From contig NZ_VFNI01000007.1 of NCBI RefSeq assembly GCF_006715495.1, forward strand, positions 62,001 through 126,000: a stretch of 64,000 nt of DNA, read 5' to 3'. Of this stretch, positions 1-8,288 are shown piece after piece. This stretch comes from Herbaspirillum sp. SJZ106. Its GTDB lineage: Bacteria > Pseudomonadota > Gammaproteobacteria > Burkholderiales > Burkholderiaceae_D. The notes under the pieces are model-generated. The model was given only the letters and a program-made list of their open reading frames with translations, was not told the DNA's origin and ran no database searches. Position numbers and translations under genes: made by a program. Numbering within the stretch: the stretch's first letter is position 1; every line of letters begins with the position of its first letter.

Positions 1-270
1 ATGGAATACATCGGCCTGCATGCGCGTATTCAACCTATCGTGCTACCCAGGTTCAGCGATGCTGCTCTGGGTTCGCTGGCCATGCCGGTCATGGCAGTGC
101 TGGGAGGAAAAGACGTGCTGCTTGATTCGGCCCACACGCGGGCGCGGCTTGAACGGTGCGTGCCGCACGCTTGCATACACTGGAGGCCAGAGGCCTTTCA
201 CTTCATCACCCGTGAAGCTGAAACCATCCAGGCATTTCTTCTCGCGCCTGACGCGCGCGGCACGCCATGA
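1..270 (+). CDS. alpha/beta hydrolase, C-terminal part (cut by window edge)
   Basis: This is the last 89 residues of what looks like an alpha/beta hydrolase. The visible part has the late beta-strand with the acid residue (MAVLGGKD, about residue 38) followed by a segment ending in AFHFI, where the catalytic histidine of the fold normally sits. The nucleophile elbow is not in the window, so the ATG at position 1 is probably an internal methionine rather than the start. Its stop overlaps the next start as ATGA, so the two genes are probably translationally coupled. The substrate cannot be inferred. Confidence 0.55.
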   Translation: MEYIGLHARIQPIVLPRFSDAALGSLAMPVMAVLGGKDVLLDSAHTRARLERCVPHACIHWRPEAFHFITREAETIQAFLLAPDARGTP

Positions 271-662
271 GAAGCGTGATCATTCCGATGGGCACGGTCC
301 GGATACTGCATTGCCCGGCCCAGGAAGGGCGCATTGCCAGCGAAGGTGATACGGACTCCCTGCTCAGTGCAGCATGGGAGCACTGTGCGCAGCTGGTGGC
401 CATCGATGCCAGCTGCCTGGACGAATCCTTTTTCCAACTGTCGTCTGGATTGGCGGGCCGGCTTGTCCAGCGCTTCGTGAACTACCGCATGCCGCTCGCC
501 ATTCTCGGCCAGCTCGGCCGCCATCTTGATGCCAGTCGGGCGCTTAGTGACTATGTCCGAGAATCCAATCACGGAAACGCCGTCTGGTTTCTCGACCGCT
601 TTGCGGACCTGGAAAGCCGGTTGGGCTCCGACGTGCTTGCACCGCGCCGGCCGTTGCGGTGA
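267..662 (+). CDS. DUF4180 domain-containing protein
   Basis: This 131-residue protein matches the DUF4180 pattern. It has a short beta-rich N-terminus, a central segment (FFQLSSGLAGRLVQRFVNYR) and the C-terminal signature ESNHGNAVWFLDRF near residues 99-112. The function of DUF4180 is unknown. It is a small soluble protein with no signal peptide or membrane segment. Its ATG overlaps the stop of the upstream hydrolase, which suggests coupled translation. A beta-lactamase gene with its own ribosome site follows after 88 bp. Confidence 0.7.
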   Translation: MRSVIIPMGTVRILHCPAQEGRIASEGDTDSLLSAAWEHCAQLVAIDASCLDESFFQLSSGLAGRLVQRFVNYRMPLAILGQLGRHLDASRALSDYVRESNHGNAVWFLDRFADLESRLGSDVLAPRRPLR

Positions 663-738
663 CAGGCGTCCTCCTGGGGCAAGAAGCCATGCCGGGCGCC
701 CGTCACCGATAGAATCAATTCCGTTAATTAATCATGCT

Positions 739-745
739 GGAGAGG
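739..745 (+). promoter_or_regulatory. ribosome binding site of the beta-lactamase gene
   Basis: GGAGAGG lies 5 nt before the ATG at 751. It decides the start within a frame that is open for 225 bp further upstream. Confidence 0.7.
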
Positions 746-750
746 TAGAA

Positions 751-1569
751 ATGCGCAAGACATGGATGTTCGTGGCCCTGATCGCAGGTGGAGTTATCTC
801 GACCGCGGCGTCGGCACGGACGATATGCACCATCGTGGCCGACGCATCGGAGAACGGCTCCATCGTCCAGAGTGGAGATTGCACCCGCCGCTTCACGCCG
901 GCCTCCACCTTCAAGATCGCCATCAGCCTGATGGGCTTCGATGCCGGCGTCTTGCAGGACGAACATACGCCGGCCTGGCCCTATCAGCCAGGATATCCTG
1001 ACTGGGGCGGCGACGCCTGGCGCCAGCCCACCGATGCCAGCCGATGGATGCAGTATTCGGTGGTCTGGTTTTCGCAGCGTGTAGCGCAGCAGCTGGGGGC
1101 GGCGCGGTTTCAACGCTATACGCGCGATTTCCGCTATGGCAACCAGGACGTGTCGGGAGAACCGGGCAAGCGCAATGGCACAAAGGGAGCATGGATCAAT
1201 TCATCGCTGCGCATCTCGCCTTTGGAACAGATCGCTTTCCTGCGCAGGCTGGTGAACCGGCAACTGCCGGTCAGCGCACACGCGTATGAGATGACCGGCA
1301 GGATCACGCGCATCGCGGCTGCGCCGGACGGCTGGGAGATCCACGGCAAGACAGGCACCGGTTCACCGGGCTCCGATGGGCGCTACGATCCTGCGCATGC
1401 CTATGGATGGTTCGTGGGCTGGGCGATCAAGGGCGACCGGAAGCGCGTGTTCGCCCGCCTTATCCAGGACGATCATCCGACCCAGCCCAACGCCGGCCTG
1501 CGGGCTCGCGACGGCCTGCTGGACGACCTTCCGGCATTGGCCGATCATCTCGCAGGTCGGCCGCGATGA
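751..1569 (+). CDS. class D (OXA-type) beta-lactamase
   Basis: This 272-residue secreted serine beta-lactamase should hydrolyse beta-lactams in the periplasm. The class D motifs are all present: S52-T-F-K55, the S103-V-V105 motif (in YSVVWFSQ), Y129-G-N131, a tryptophan at about 148 (GAWIN) and K200-T-G. Residues 1-22 form a signal peptide ending ASA. The start at 751 is chosen because GGAGAGG lies 5 nt upstream and the signal peptide begins there; the frame is open further upstream but that part is not protein-like. The stop overlaps the ATG of the acyltransferase (ATGA). No integron or insertion sequence flanks it directly, so it is probably an intrinsic enzyme. The hydrolysis spectrum cannot be predicted from sequence. 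Confidence 0.9.
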   Translation: MRKTWMFVALIAGGVISTAASARTICTIVADASENGSIVQSGDCTRRFTPASTFKIAISLMGFDAGVLQDEHTPAWPYQPGYPDWGGDAWRQPTDASRWMQYSVVWFSQRVAQQLGAARFQRYTRDFRYGNQDVSGEPGKRNGTKGAWINSSLRISPLEQIAFLRRLVNRQLPVSAHAYEMTGRITRIAAAPDGWEIHGKTGTGSPGSDGRYDPAHAYGWFVGWAIKGDRKRVFARLIQDDHPTQPNAGLRARDGLLDDLPALADHLAGRPR

Positions 1570-2660
1570 GCGTCGGCCAGCGCAATGCGCGGATCGATGC
1601 GCTGCGTGGCGTATCCATATTGCTGGTGCTGTTCCATCATTTCAACATCGCCTACCCGCTCAAAGATACGGTGCCGGCGACGATCTTTGGCGCCCCCGTG
1701 GTGCAGGCGATCGCCCGCAACGGCAACTACGGCGTCACCATTTTCTTCGTGATTTCCGGCTACCTGATGACGGCCAACACCTTGCGCCGATGGGGGCGGC
1801 TCGACGCCATCGATGCGAGGCGCTTCTACGCGCTGCGCATGGCGCGCATACTGCCATGCGTGTTCCTGTTGCTGGCAATGGTGGCGCTCCTGGCCGCGCT
1901 GGGAGGGACGCTCTTCCAGAACCGCGGATTTGGCGAGCCGCCGCTGCCGATGTGGATGACGGGTCTGGCCAGCCTCACCTTCTGGATGAATGTACTGATT
2001 GCGCAGCATGGCTGGGTGAACTATCCGCTGGGTGTGCTTTGGTCACTTTCCGTTGAAGAGGTGTTCTATCTGGCGTTTCCGATGGTTTGCCTGACGTTGC
2101 GCAGGCCGCGCTTCATCGGCGCGTTCTGGCTGCTGTTCGTCGTGACGGGCCCCTTATACCGCCTGGCGCACCAGGGAGATGAAGGCGGCTTTCTGTATGC
2201 GTACCTGGCTTGCTTTGACGGGATTGCCATCGGTTGCTGTACGGCGATCATGGTTGCACGAGGTACGCATCCATGGATGTCGACGCGCTGGCTGCAGTGC
2301 ATGACGATCCTGGCGATGACATTGCTCTACCTGTGCTGGCCGATTTCCCGTAGCAATGTACTGGGCGTGACTGCAATGGCGCTGGGAACCGCTCTGCTGC
2401 TGGCCGGCGCTTCTGGAAAAACTATAGCGCCAGGTTCCGCGGGATACCGATTCCTGGCGTTCTGCGGCGGTCTTAGCTACGAAATCTACCTGTTCCACCT
2501 GATCATCCTGGGCCTGATGCGCACCGCAATCCCTCCCATCACCGCGTCATCGGCTGTAAAGCTGGGACTGTTGGCCGGATACCTTATCTGCTCGTTAGGG
2601 GTGGCCTGCGCTGTGGCTCGCTTTTTTTCGCGTCCCTTTAATCGCCTTGCGCATGAATGA
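1566..2660 (+). CDS. acyltransferase 3 family membrane protein (OafA/YrhL type)
   Basis: This 364-residue integral membrane protein begins with the acyltransferase 3 hallmark RIDALRGVSILLVLFHH (residues 9-25). It continues with GVTIFFVISGYLM (about 56-68) and then a series of hydrophobic helices, about ten in all. LWSLSVEEVFYLAFP in the middle is also typical. The family moves O-acyl groups, often acetyl, onto cell-surface sugars such as O-antigen or exopolysaccharide. The ATG overlaps the beta-lactamase stop by 4 bp, so the two are translationally coupled, an unusual pairing. The acceptor is unknown. Confidence 0.85.
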   Translation: MSVGQRNARIDALRGVSILLVLFHHFNIAYPLKDTVPATIFGAPVVQAIARNGNYGVTIFFVISGYLMTANTLRRWGRLDAIDARRFYALRMARILPCVFLLLAMVALLAALGGTLFQNRGFGEPPLPMWMTGLASLTFWMNVLIAQHGWVNYPLGVLWSLSVEEVFYLAFPMVCLTLRRPRFIGAFWLLFVVTGPLYRLAHQGDEGGFLYAYLACFDGIAIGCCTAIMVARGTHPWMSTRWLQCMTILAMTLLYLCWPISRSNVLGVTAMALGTALLLAGASGKTIAPGSAGYRFLAFCGGLSYEIYLFHLIILGLMRTAIPPITASSAVKLGLLAGYLICSLGVACAVARFFSRPFNRLAHE

Positions 2661-2780
2661 CCGTATCTGGCCGATAGCAGTCCTAAACGCGATGTGATAA
2701 GATTTATGTCAATCGCCTGACAGCCCTCATCCCCGAAAACGGTTCTAGTCGGCTGTCGAGTTTCAGGCAAAACGTAAGCG

Positions 2781-2803
2781 AAAGCCCGCCTCTGGCGGGC
2801 TTT
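2781..2803 (+). terminator. hairpin after the acyltransferase gene
   Basis: The arms AAAGCCCGCC and GGCGGGCTTT enclose a TCT loop and are followed by a short T-rich tail. It would close the beta-lactamase/acyltransferase transcript. The stem is symmetric (AAA on one side, TTT on the other) and could also work in reverse. The rest of the gap up to about 3040 shows nothing recognisable. Confidence 0.6.
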
Positions 2804-3042
2804 CTCCATTTCCGGCCTCCGTTTTTCCATCTTGCATTGCTGAAAAAAATTTCTAGCCTGCAAAGGTTACTCGACTCAATCCCTTCGAGCCAGACGACCT
2901 GGCTCCAGACGCTTGGCCCTCGGCGCCAACACCGAGTATTACTGCACATTTCATTTATATCTGTAGGGCCGCTACGTGGCCGGTTGCGGATATCTTAGAG
3001 CGACAGACCATTGGCGTTGAGTAGTTTTTTGGTCATTCAACT

Positions 3043-3091
3043 GTCCAGGGCGACTGAACTAGAAACGTCCACGTCGCCGAACTAGATGTCC
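3043..3091. mobile_element. tandem-repeat end resembling IS21-family terminal repeats (remnant)
   Basis: There are two imperfect tandem copies, 3043-3066 and 3067-3087, followed by another GTCC at 3088. Both follow the pattern GTCCA, then a CG-rich bit, then GAACTAGA. Multiple short direct repeats at the tips are a known trait of IS21-type elements. No transposase gene is present. The reading frame of the neighbouring dehydrogenase breaks just beyond this end, which fits an old insertion followed by deletion. The family assignment is tentative. Confidence 0.4.
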
Positions 3092-3095
3092 ACCA

Positions 3096-3503
3096 TCACT
3101 GAAATACGCAGATGCGCCCATTTCCAACCACCATCAGTGACCTGGAAACTGCTCTGATACAGTGGAAGGCCCCACTTAGATTGGTTTGAATTACTGCTTG
3201 CCAGGTTTCGTCGGAGATGAGTGGAATCGATCCATCCTTAACGATACCTGCGCAATACACCAGATCTGGCGGAGCGCCAAAATCGTGTTCAATAGTCTTG
3301 ATGAGATGGGTAACTTCGCGGCTATCACAGACATCGACGCCATACCAGCGAATGTTGTCGTCATTGGGAGGAATGCGCTCGGAGTTGGTCGATTTCGCAG
3401 AATGTACGAGCGCAAGAGGTCGGCCTTGAGCGGCTAAATGAAGAGCAATCTCTTCCCCGATATTGCCGCTAGCTCCAATAACTAAGCATGGTCGCTTCGT
3501 CAT
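3096..3503 (-). pseudogene. truncated short-chain dehydrogenase/reductase
   Basis: The protein opens with a Rossmann nucleotide-binding motif (GASGNIG, about residues 10-16). It continues with a CAG triplet in place of the usual NAG and the strand VIQTNLSGAF, all typical of FabG-like SDR enzymes. It stops at 135 residues, right after the strand that should run into the catalytic serine and the YxxxK pair, so the active site is missing. The break coincides with the repeat end at 3043-3091. The region is AT-richer than its neighbours, a sign of transferred DNA. It is almost certainly not functional. Confidence 0.75.
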
Positions 3504-3803
3504 GAATTGCTCGTCCTCAAGTAATGGGAAAGCGAAGCGTACAGCTACTTTTATTCTTTCTTCCGAAGGGAGTAATAAATCCCAGTGGAATTTGATGTTG
3601 TGCGGTCGTCTCTTAGAATTATTACTAGCTCAAAATAGGAGTTTCTTGCTTCGTTATGCAATGCTTACAACTCCACATGTCGTGGAGATTGTTCAGTCCA
3701 GGATGGGAGCGGGGAGCCTCAAAATTACAGCCGCATTCCTCGGAAAGCTACGATGAACCGTTTTTATTGGGCATTATTTTCCAGCGTGACCATCAATAGG
3801 CGC
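3504..3803. other. AT-rich intergenic debris
   Basis: This roughly 300-bp stretch between two broken genes is clearly AT-richer than the surroundings. No protein family, RNA gene or clear promoter was recognised. It looks like the remains of an insertion or deletion zone. Confidence 0.5.
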
Positions 3804-4208
3804 TTAGGCCAGATATGCCGCCAGCATGTCGGCGGAGCTGCCGAGTCCATTGAAGATGCTGTCCGCGACATATTCCGGAAAGCCTGCCGGCAGTTCCTTG
3901 CGCACGGCTGAAATAACGTCAGGTGTTTTATCTGCGAGCTCTTTGAGTATCGCATTGGGACCGTCGCCATCTTCGGCAACGATGCCGTAATGCATGCCGA
4001 CCGCATGCCAATGCCTGGGCTGGATTTCCCGCATTTTCCGATGGGGATTCTTCGGCCGTACCGCTATTGCCATGGCGGCCTTATGCTCCAACAGCTTGCC
4101 CGGGCCGTCCCCGATGGCATCGACTTCGCGCAGTACCAGTTCACCGCCCAGTATGTTGAGGAGTTCCAGCAGGCTGGTCGGCGCTTGCCTTGGCGGCGTT
4201 CCTTCCAT
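3804..4208 (-). pseudogene. HipA toxin, C-terminal fragment
   Basis: The fragment matches the end of HipA-type serine/threonine kinases: AMAIAVRPKNPHRKMREI, then RHWHAVG, then PAGFPEYVADSIFNGL near the C-terminus. HipA is about 400-440 residues; here at most 134 remain, without the kinase active site, so it is a remnant. The best initiation codon is the ATG at 4208; the frame can be extended to a TTG at 4238 through the palindrome 4207-4240. No hipB antitoxin gene lies nearby. The first 40 residues do not resemble HipA well and may be an unrelated joined sequence. Confidence 0.6.
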
Positions 4209-4240
4209 TTGAAAAACAAATTTTGATTTGTTTTTCAAAT
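4207..4240. repeat. perfect AT-rich inverted repeat, 14-bp arms
   Basis: The arms ATTTGAAAAACAAA (4207-4220) and TTTGTTTTTCAAAT (4227-4240) are perfect complements around the 6-nt centre TTTTGA. It lies at the upstream edge of the HipA fragment. It could be an operator left from a toxin-antitoxin promoter, or a transposon tip. There is no G+C-rich stem, so a terminator is unlikely. Confidence 0.6.
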
Positions 4241-4275
4241 TAACACATTGTGATTTGTATCGAAGGCGGATTCAT

Positions 4276-4761
4276 CTATTCAGGCATGCGTCTGCCTGGC
4301 GCCTTTTTCACTTCCACCTGATGCGCCGCGAGCGGTTTACCGTCGTGTCCGGTCGGCTGCATGCGCGGCACGGGCTTGCCGCTTTTCTTTTCCACCAGTT
4401 GCGAATGCCTTTCGTCCGGCGCGAACAGGTGCTGTTCGCCCCATTGGCGCAGGCCGATCACCACCGGCAGCAGCGCCTCGCCTTTTTTCGTCAGCACGTA
4501 TTCCTGGTAGGCGCTGCCATCCGAGGCCGGCACGCTGTCGAGGATGCCGGCCTCGGTCAGCTTCTTCAGGCGGTCGGTGAGGATGTTGCGCGCCACGCCC
4601 AGGTTGTCGCGGAATTCGCCGAAGCGGCGCAGGCCGTCGAAAGCGTCGCGCACGATCAGGAGCGCCCAGCGGTCGCCGACGATGTCGAGCGAACGACCTA
4701 CGGGGCAGTGTTGGGCATAAGCCGCATGGGGCTGGAGGGCGGGCTTCTTGTCGGCGGGCAT
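4276..4761 (-). CDS. HxlR-family transcriptional regulator
   Basis: This winged-helix regulator has the HxlR core CPVGRSLDIVGDRWALLIVRD near its N-terminus, then FGEFRDNLGVARNILTDRLKKL and a wing ending YVLTKKG. The C-terminal 50 residues are polar and not conserved. The start at 4761 (MPADKK) gives 161 residues and the usual spacing to the core. A longer version from 4845 is possible, but its first codons would lie in one of the paired operator sites. It faces the MFS gene across a shared promoter region and probably controls it and itself. Confidence 0.85.
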   Translation of the reverse strand: MPADKKPALQPHAAYAQHCPVGRSLDIVGDRWALLIVRDAFDGLRRFGEFRDNLGVARNILTDRLKKLTEAGILDSVPASDGSAYQEYVLTKKGEALLPVVIGLRQWGEQHLFAPDERHSQLVEKKSGKPVPRMQPTGHDGKPLAAHQVEVKKAPGRRMPE

Positions 4762-4826
4762 GGGAATGGCGGTGTCGGTCGCAGCTGCGTTGTCGAAGCG
4801 GCAGCTGAAAACCCTGCCGCCAGTCT

Positions 4827-4881
4827 GGTTGCATTTTAAAACCATAATCGCTTACACTCCAAATGGTTTTGAAATGCAACC
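4827..4881. promoter_or_regulatory. paired inverted operator between HxlR and MFS genes
   Basis: A 19-bp element at 4827-4845 (GGTTGCATTTTAAAACCAT) recurs inverted at 4863-4881 with 18 of 19 bases matching. Each copy is itself partly palindromic (GGTT...AACC). They lie about 36 bp apart in the gap between the divergent genes. This is the expected layout for a dimeric regulator bound at two sites, so it is the best candidate HxlR operator. Confidence 0.7.
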
Positions 4882-4898
4882 ACATTGAAAGGCTTCCC

Positions 4899-6158
4899 AT
4901 GCCATCCGCCGCACCGGATTCGACAGCGACATCGACATCGATATTAACCGCGACTCCTTGCCTGCCATCCCGGCCATGCCGGCAGCCGGCCCTCAGCCGG
5001 ACATTGACGCTGCTGTTCGCCATCGCCGCCGGCATCAGCGTGGCCAACGTCTACTATGCCCAGCCCTTGCTGGATGCCTTGGCTGCCGATTTCGGCATCG
5101 CTACCGCCGCGGTGGGCATGGTGATCAGCGCCACCCAGGCCGGTTCCACACTGGCCTTGCTGCTGCTGGTGCCGCTGGGCGACTTGCTGTCGCGGCGCCG
5201 GTTGATGCTATGGCAGGCGGCGGCGCTGGCCGTGTTTCTGCTTGCGGTGACCGCCAGCGGGTCGGTGTGGATGCTGCTGGCCGGCATGCTGGCGGTGGGC
5301 ATGCTGGGCACGGCGATGACGCAGGGACTGATTTCCTATGCGGCCGCGCTGGCGCCGCCGCAGGAGCGCGGCGCGGTGCTGGGGACGGTGCAGGCCGGCG
5401 TGGTCATCGGTTTGCTGCTGGCTCGTGTGGTCGCGGGGTTGTTGGCTGATGTAGGGGGCTGGAGGCTGGTCTACCTGTGTTCGGCGGCAATGATCGCGGC
5501 CACCGCCATTGGCCTGGCGCGCATGTTGCCGCCGGCGCCCGCAGCGGCGCCATCGATGCGCTATGGGCAATTGTTGCGTTCGATGGCCGGCTTGCTGCTG
5601 CGCGAGCGGGTGTTGAAGGTGCGCGGCGTGCTGGCGCTGCTGATGTTCGCCGCCTTCAATATTTTCTGGAGCGCGCTGGTGCTGCCGCTGTCGGCGCCGC
5701 CGCATGCGATGTCGCATGGCGCCATCGGCGCCTTCGGCCTGGTCGGGGTGATTGGCGTGCTGGGAGCGGCCCGCGCCGGCCGCTGGGCCGACCGCGGCCT
5801 GGCCCGGTACGCCACCGGCGGCGCCTTGCTCCTGTTGTTGCTGTCGTGGCTGCCGCTGTCTTTTGCCGATACCAGCCTGTGGGCGCTGGTGGCCGGCATC
5901 CTGCTGCTGGACCTGGGCGGGCAGATGATCCATGTCACCAACCAAAGCCTGATCCTGCGCGCGCAACCGCAAGCGCACAGCCGCATGATCGGCTGCTACA
6001 TGATGTTCTACGCGGTGGGCAGCGGCGGCGGCGCGCTGGCGGCCACGCACATGTATGCGTATGCCGGCTGGGGTGGGGTTTGCGTTCTCGGCGCGGCGGT
6101 CAGCCTGGCGGCCTTGTTGTGGTGGGTATTGACGCTGCGCCTGATGCCGCGCGACTGA
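4899..6158 (+). CDS. MFS transporter (drug:H+ antiporter type)
   Basis: This 419-residue major facilitator protein has about 12 hydrophobic segments. The first helix ends VANVYYAQPLLDAL, and the loop LGDLLSRRRLMLW (between helices 2 and 3) is the MFS motif A region. Such proteins export small molecules from the cytoplasm. The start at 4899 is chosen because AAAGG precedes it and because the upstream ATG at 4863 lies inside the operator. It is divergent from the HxlR gene and probably repressed or induced by it. A paralogue with the same VANxYYAQPL signature lies at 47663. The substrate is unknown. Confidence 0.85.
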   Translation: MPSAAPDSTATSTSILTATPCLPSRPCRQPALSRTLTLLFAIAAGISVANVYYAQPLLDALAADFGIATAAVGMVISATQAGSTLALLLLVPLGDLLSRRRLMLWQAAALAVFLLAVTASGSVWMLLAGMLAVGMLGTAMTQGLISYAAALAPPQERGAVLGTVQAGVVIGLLLARVVAGLLADVGGWRLVYLCSAAMIAATAIGLARMLPPAPAAAPSMRYGQLLRSMAGLLLRERVLKVRGVLALLMFAAFNIFWSALVLPLSAPPHAMSHGAIGAFGLVGVIGVLGAARAGRWADRGLARYATGGALLLLLLSWLPLSFADTSLWALVAGILLLDLGGQMIHVTNQSLILRAQPQAHSRMIGCYMMFYAVGSGGGALAATHMYAYAGWGGVCVLGAAVSLAALLWWVLTLRLMPRD

Positions 6159-6185
6159 ATGCCGGCATCAGGCTGGCCTGCCGTC

Positions 6186-7391
6186 TCAGTGCAGCTCTTC
6201 CGCCTCGAACCCGGCCCCGCGCAGCGCCTGCAGCACTTGCGCCAGATGCGGGCGGCCGCGCGTTTGCAGCACCAGTTCGATGTCGACGTTTTGCGCCGCC
6301 AGCAGGGTGAAGGCGCGCTGGTGGTGGACTTCGTCGATATTAGCGCCGGCTTCGGCGACGATGCCGGTGATTTTCGCCAGCGTGCCGGGGACGTCGCGCG
6401 AGCTGACCTTCACGCGCGCCAGGCGGCCGGCGCGCACCATGCCGCGTTCGATGATAGCGGTGAGCAACAGCGGGTCGATGTTGCCGCCTGATAGCACCAG
6501 TCCCACGCGCTTGCCGCGGAAGCGGTCGGGGTGGCGCAGCAGCGCCGCCAGGCCGGCCGCGCCGGCGCCTTCGACTAGGGTCTTCTCGATTTCCAGCAGC
6601 ATCAGTACGGCTTGTTCGATATCGCCTTCGTCCACCAGCAGCAGCTCATTGGCTTCGCGGGCGATGATGGCGCGCGTGAGCGTGCCGGGCGTGCCGACCG
6701 CGATGCCTTCGGCGATGGTGCTGGCGCCCATCGGGTGTTCGGTGCCCTTGACGGCGTTGACCATGCTCGGGAAGCGCCGCGTCTGCACGCCGACGATGTC
6801 GATCTCCGGCTTGATGGCGCGCGCCGCCACCGCCATCCCGGCCAGCAGGCCGCCGCCGCCGATGGCTACCACCAGCGTGTCGAGGTCGGGCACCGCGCTG
6901 AGCATCTCCAGCGCTACCGTGCCCTGGCCGGCGATGATGGCCTCGTCGTCGTAGGGATGGACGAAGGTCAGGTTTTCCTGTTCCGCCAGCGCATAGGCAT
7001 GGGCGCGCGCCGCTTCCAGCGTATCACCGTGCAGCACGACATTGGCGCCGAAGCCGCGCGTGCGCTCGATCTTCACGCCGGGGGTGAAGCGCGGCATGAC
7101 GATGGTGGCCGGCAAGCCCAGGCGTTGCGCATGGTAGGCCACGCCCTGGGCGTGGTTGCCTGCCGACATGGCGATCACCCCGCGCGTGCCGTCGCCGCTT
7201 TGGGCGACGTCGACCAGCTTGTTGCAGGCGCCGCGCTCCTTGAAGGAGGCGGTGAACTGCAGGTTCTCGAACTTGAGGAACACCTGGGCGCCGACGATCT
7301 GCGACAGCGTGCGCGATTCGACACAGGGGGTTTCCAGGATCTGGCCTTGCAGCCGGCGGGCGGCGGCTTCGATATCGTTGAGTGTAGTCAT
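6186..7391 (-). CDS. ilvA: threonine ammonia-lyase with ACT domain
   Basis: This 401-residue PLP enzyme deaminates L-threonine to 2-oxobutanoate. The PLP lysine is K51 in ASFKERGA; SAGNHAQG, GGGGLLAG and SGGN are the other fold-type II motifs. A single C-terminal ACT domain (VSSRDVPGTLAKITGIV, about residues 325-400) suggests regulation by an amino acid. One ACT domain and about 400 residues fits the shorter form rather than the roughly 510-residue IlvA with two ACT-like domains, so a catabolic TdcB-like role is possible. The start at 7391 (MTTLND) is preferred to an upstream methionine at 7481 because family members begin there. Confidence 0.85.
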   Translation of the reverse strand: MTTLNDIEAAARRLQGQILETPCVESRTLSQIVGAQVFLKFENLQFTASFKERGACNKLVDVAQSGDGTRGVIAMSAGNHAQGVAYHAQRLGLPATIVMPRFTPGVKIERTRGFGANVVLHGDTLEAARAHAYALAEQENLTFVHPYDDEAIIAGQGTVALEMLSAVPDLDTLVVAIGGGGLLAGMAVAARAIKPEIDIVGVQTRRFPSMVNAVKGTEHPMGASTIAEGIAVGTPGTLTRAIIAREANELLLVDEGDIEQAVLMLLEIEKTLVEGAGAAGLAALLRHPDRFRGKRVGLVLSGGNIDPLLLTAIIERGMVRAGRLARVKVSSRDVPGTLAKITGIVAEAGANIDEVHHQRAFTLLAAQNVDIELVLQTRGRPHLAQVLQALRGAGFEAEELH

Positions 7392-7795
7392 GGTGGGATT
7401 ATTGCACCGCTTTGTAGCATTTGCCCTTGGTGCCCGTGTGAGATGGCGAAAAATAGACAAGCGGGACGGAACGATGTGCATTTTTCAAAAAACCGACGCG
7501 GGAAATTTGCAGGCTATCGCCAGCGATGCCCGGATAGCCATTGGCGGGCATTCATTGGCATCGATTTCCTCGTTGGCGCATGGATATAGGCCTCTGTTCC
7601 GGAATTGAAAAATTCTTTTGCCGGCGCCATTGAAGTCAGGCGATGCGCCGACTAGAGTGAAGACTCCGTCGCATCGCGGCCTGGTTCATGCCAGTTCGGG
7701 AAGCGGCTCCCCAGGATTGCCGGTCTGACCAGATCGGCAGGCCTTCCCGGCAGTTCCTCAACACAAGCTTCTGCGTTCCACCCAAGGAGACCTCA
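7392..7795. other. intergenic region between ilvA and the zinc-ribbon ORF
   Basis: About 400 bp lie between two divergent genes. It must hold both promoters, but no convincing boxes, repeats or RNA structure were picked out. Confidence 0.4.
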
Positions 7796-8152
7796 ATGAG
7801 CATCGCAACCCGGTATCCGGATGCTAGGCCGTCCCCGCCGCCGCTGTTCCCGTCCGAGAGCGGGGCGCGCGCCGCCTCGCGCTTCGAACAGCGCAGCGCC
7901 CCGTTGCTGCTGTCGCTGGTCGAGCTCGATCCGCGCGACGTCGTGGAGGGCGTGATGACCGAACAAGGCTTCCAGGCCGCGGACGTCGTTCCGGTCGGCC
8001 CCATGCGCGAAGCATGCCCGCATTGCCCGGGCGTGGCCCTGCAGTTGGTGTTGCGGCATCGCCATGTCAAGCGCTCCCATCTGTTCTGCCGCGTTTGCAC
8101 TCGTTGCTATGACGCCATGAACGAAAGCGGGCATTCGGTGCTGACCATCTGA
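7796..8152 (+). CDS. small hypothetical protein with two cysteine pairs
   Basis: This 118-residue protein is unrecognised. Its C-terminal half has CPHC and then CRVCTRC about 30 residues later, a spacing compatible with a zinc ribbon. The N-terminal 40 residues are proline- and serine-rich and probably disordered. The start at 7796 is set by AAGGAG about 7 nt upstream; the frame is open for another 108 bp upstream. No operon partner is evident. A 9-bp GC hairpin (8189-8222) lies after the gene but has no T run. Confidence 0.6.
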   Translation: MSIATRYPDARPSPPPLFPSESGARAASRFEQRSAPLLLSLVELDPRDVVEGVMTEQGFQAADVVPVGPMREACPHCPGVALQLVLRHRHVKRSHLFCRVCTRCYDAMNESGHSVLTI

Positions 8153-8288
8153 GCACAGCGGTAGCAAGCTTTCATCGCGGCATCACGCGCAGGGCGCCGC
8201 CCGGATAGGAGCCGCGCCCTGCGGCGTTTACCGCGGCGCGCCGGCAACGCGTGCCGGCTTTCCCCCGCAATAATCGCCAGGAGCCGCC

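Noticed and set aside
2690..2803. Possible tRNA or small RNA before the hairpin at 2781
   Set aside because: No cloverleaf or known RNA motif could be drawn; only the terminator-like stem is supported.
8189..8222. GC hairpin after the zinc-ribbon gene, considered as a terminator
   Set aside because: The 9-bp stem is real, but the 16-nt loop and lack of a T run make it unconvincing.
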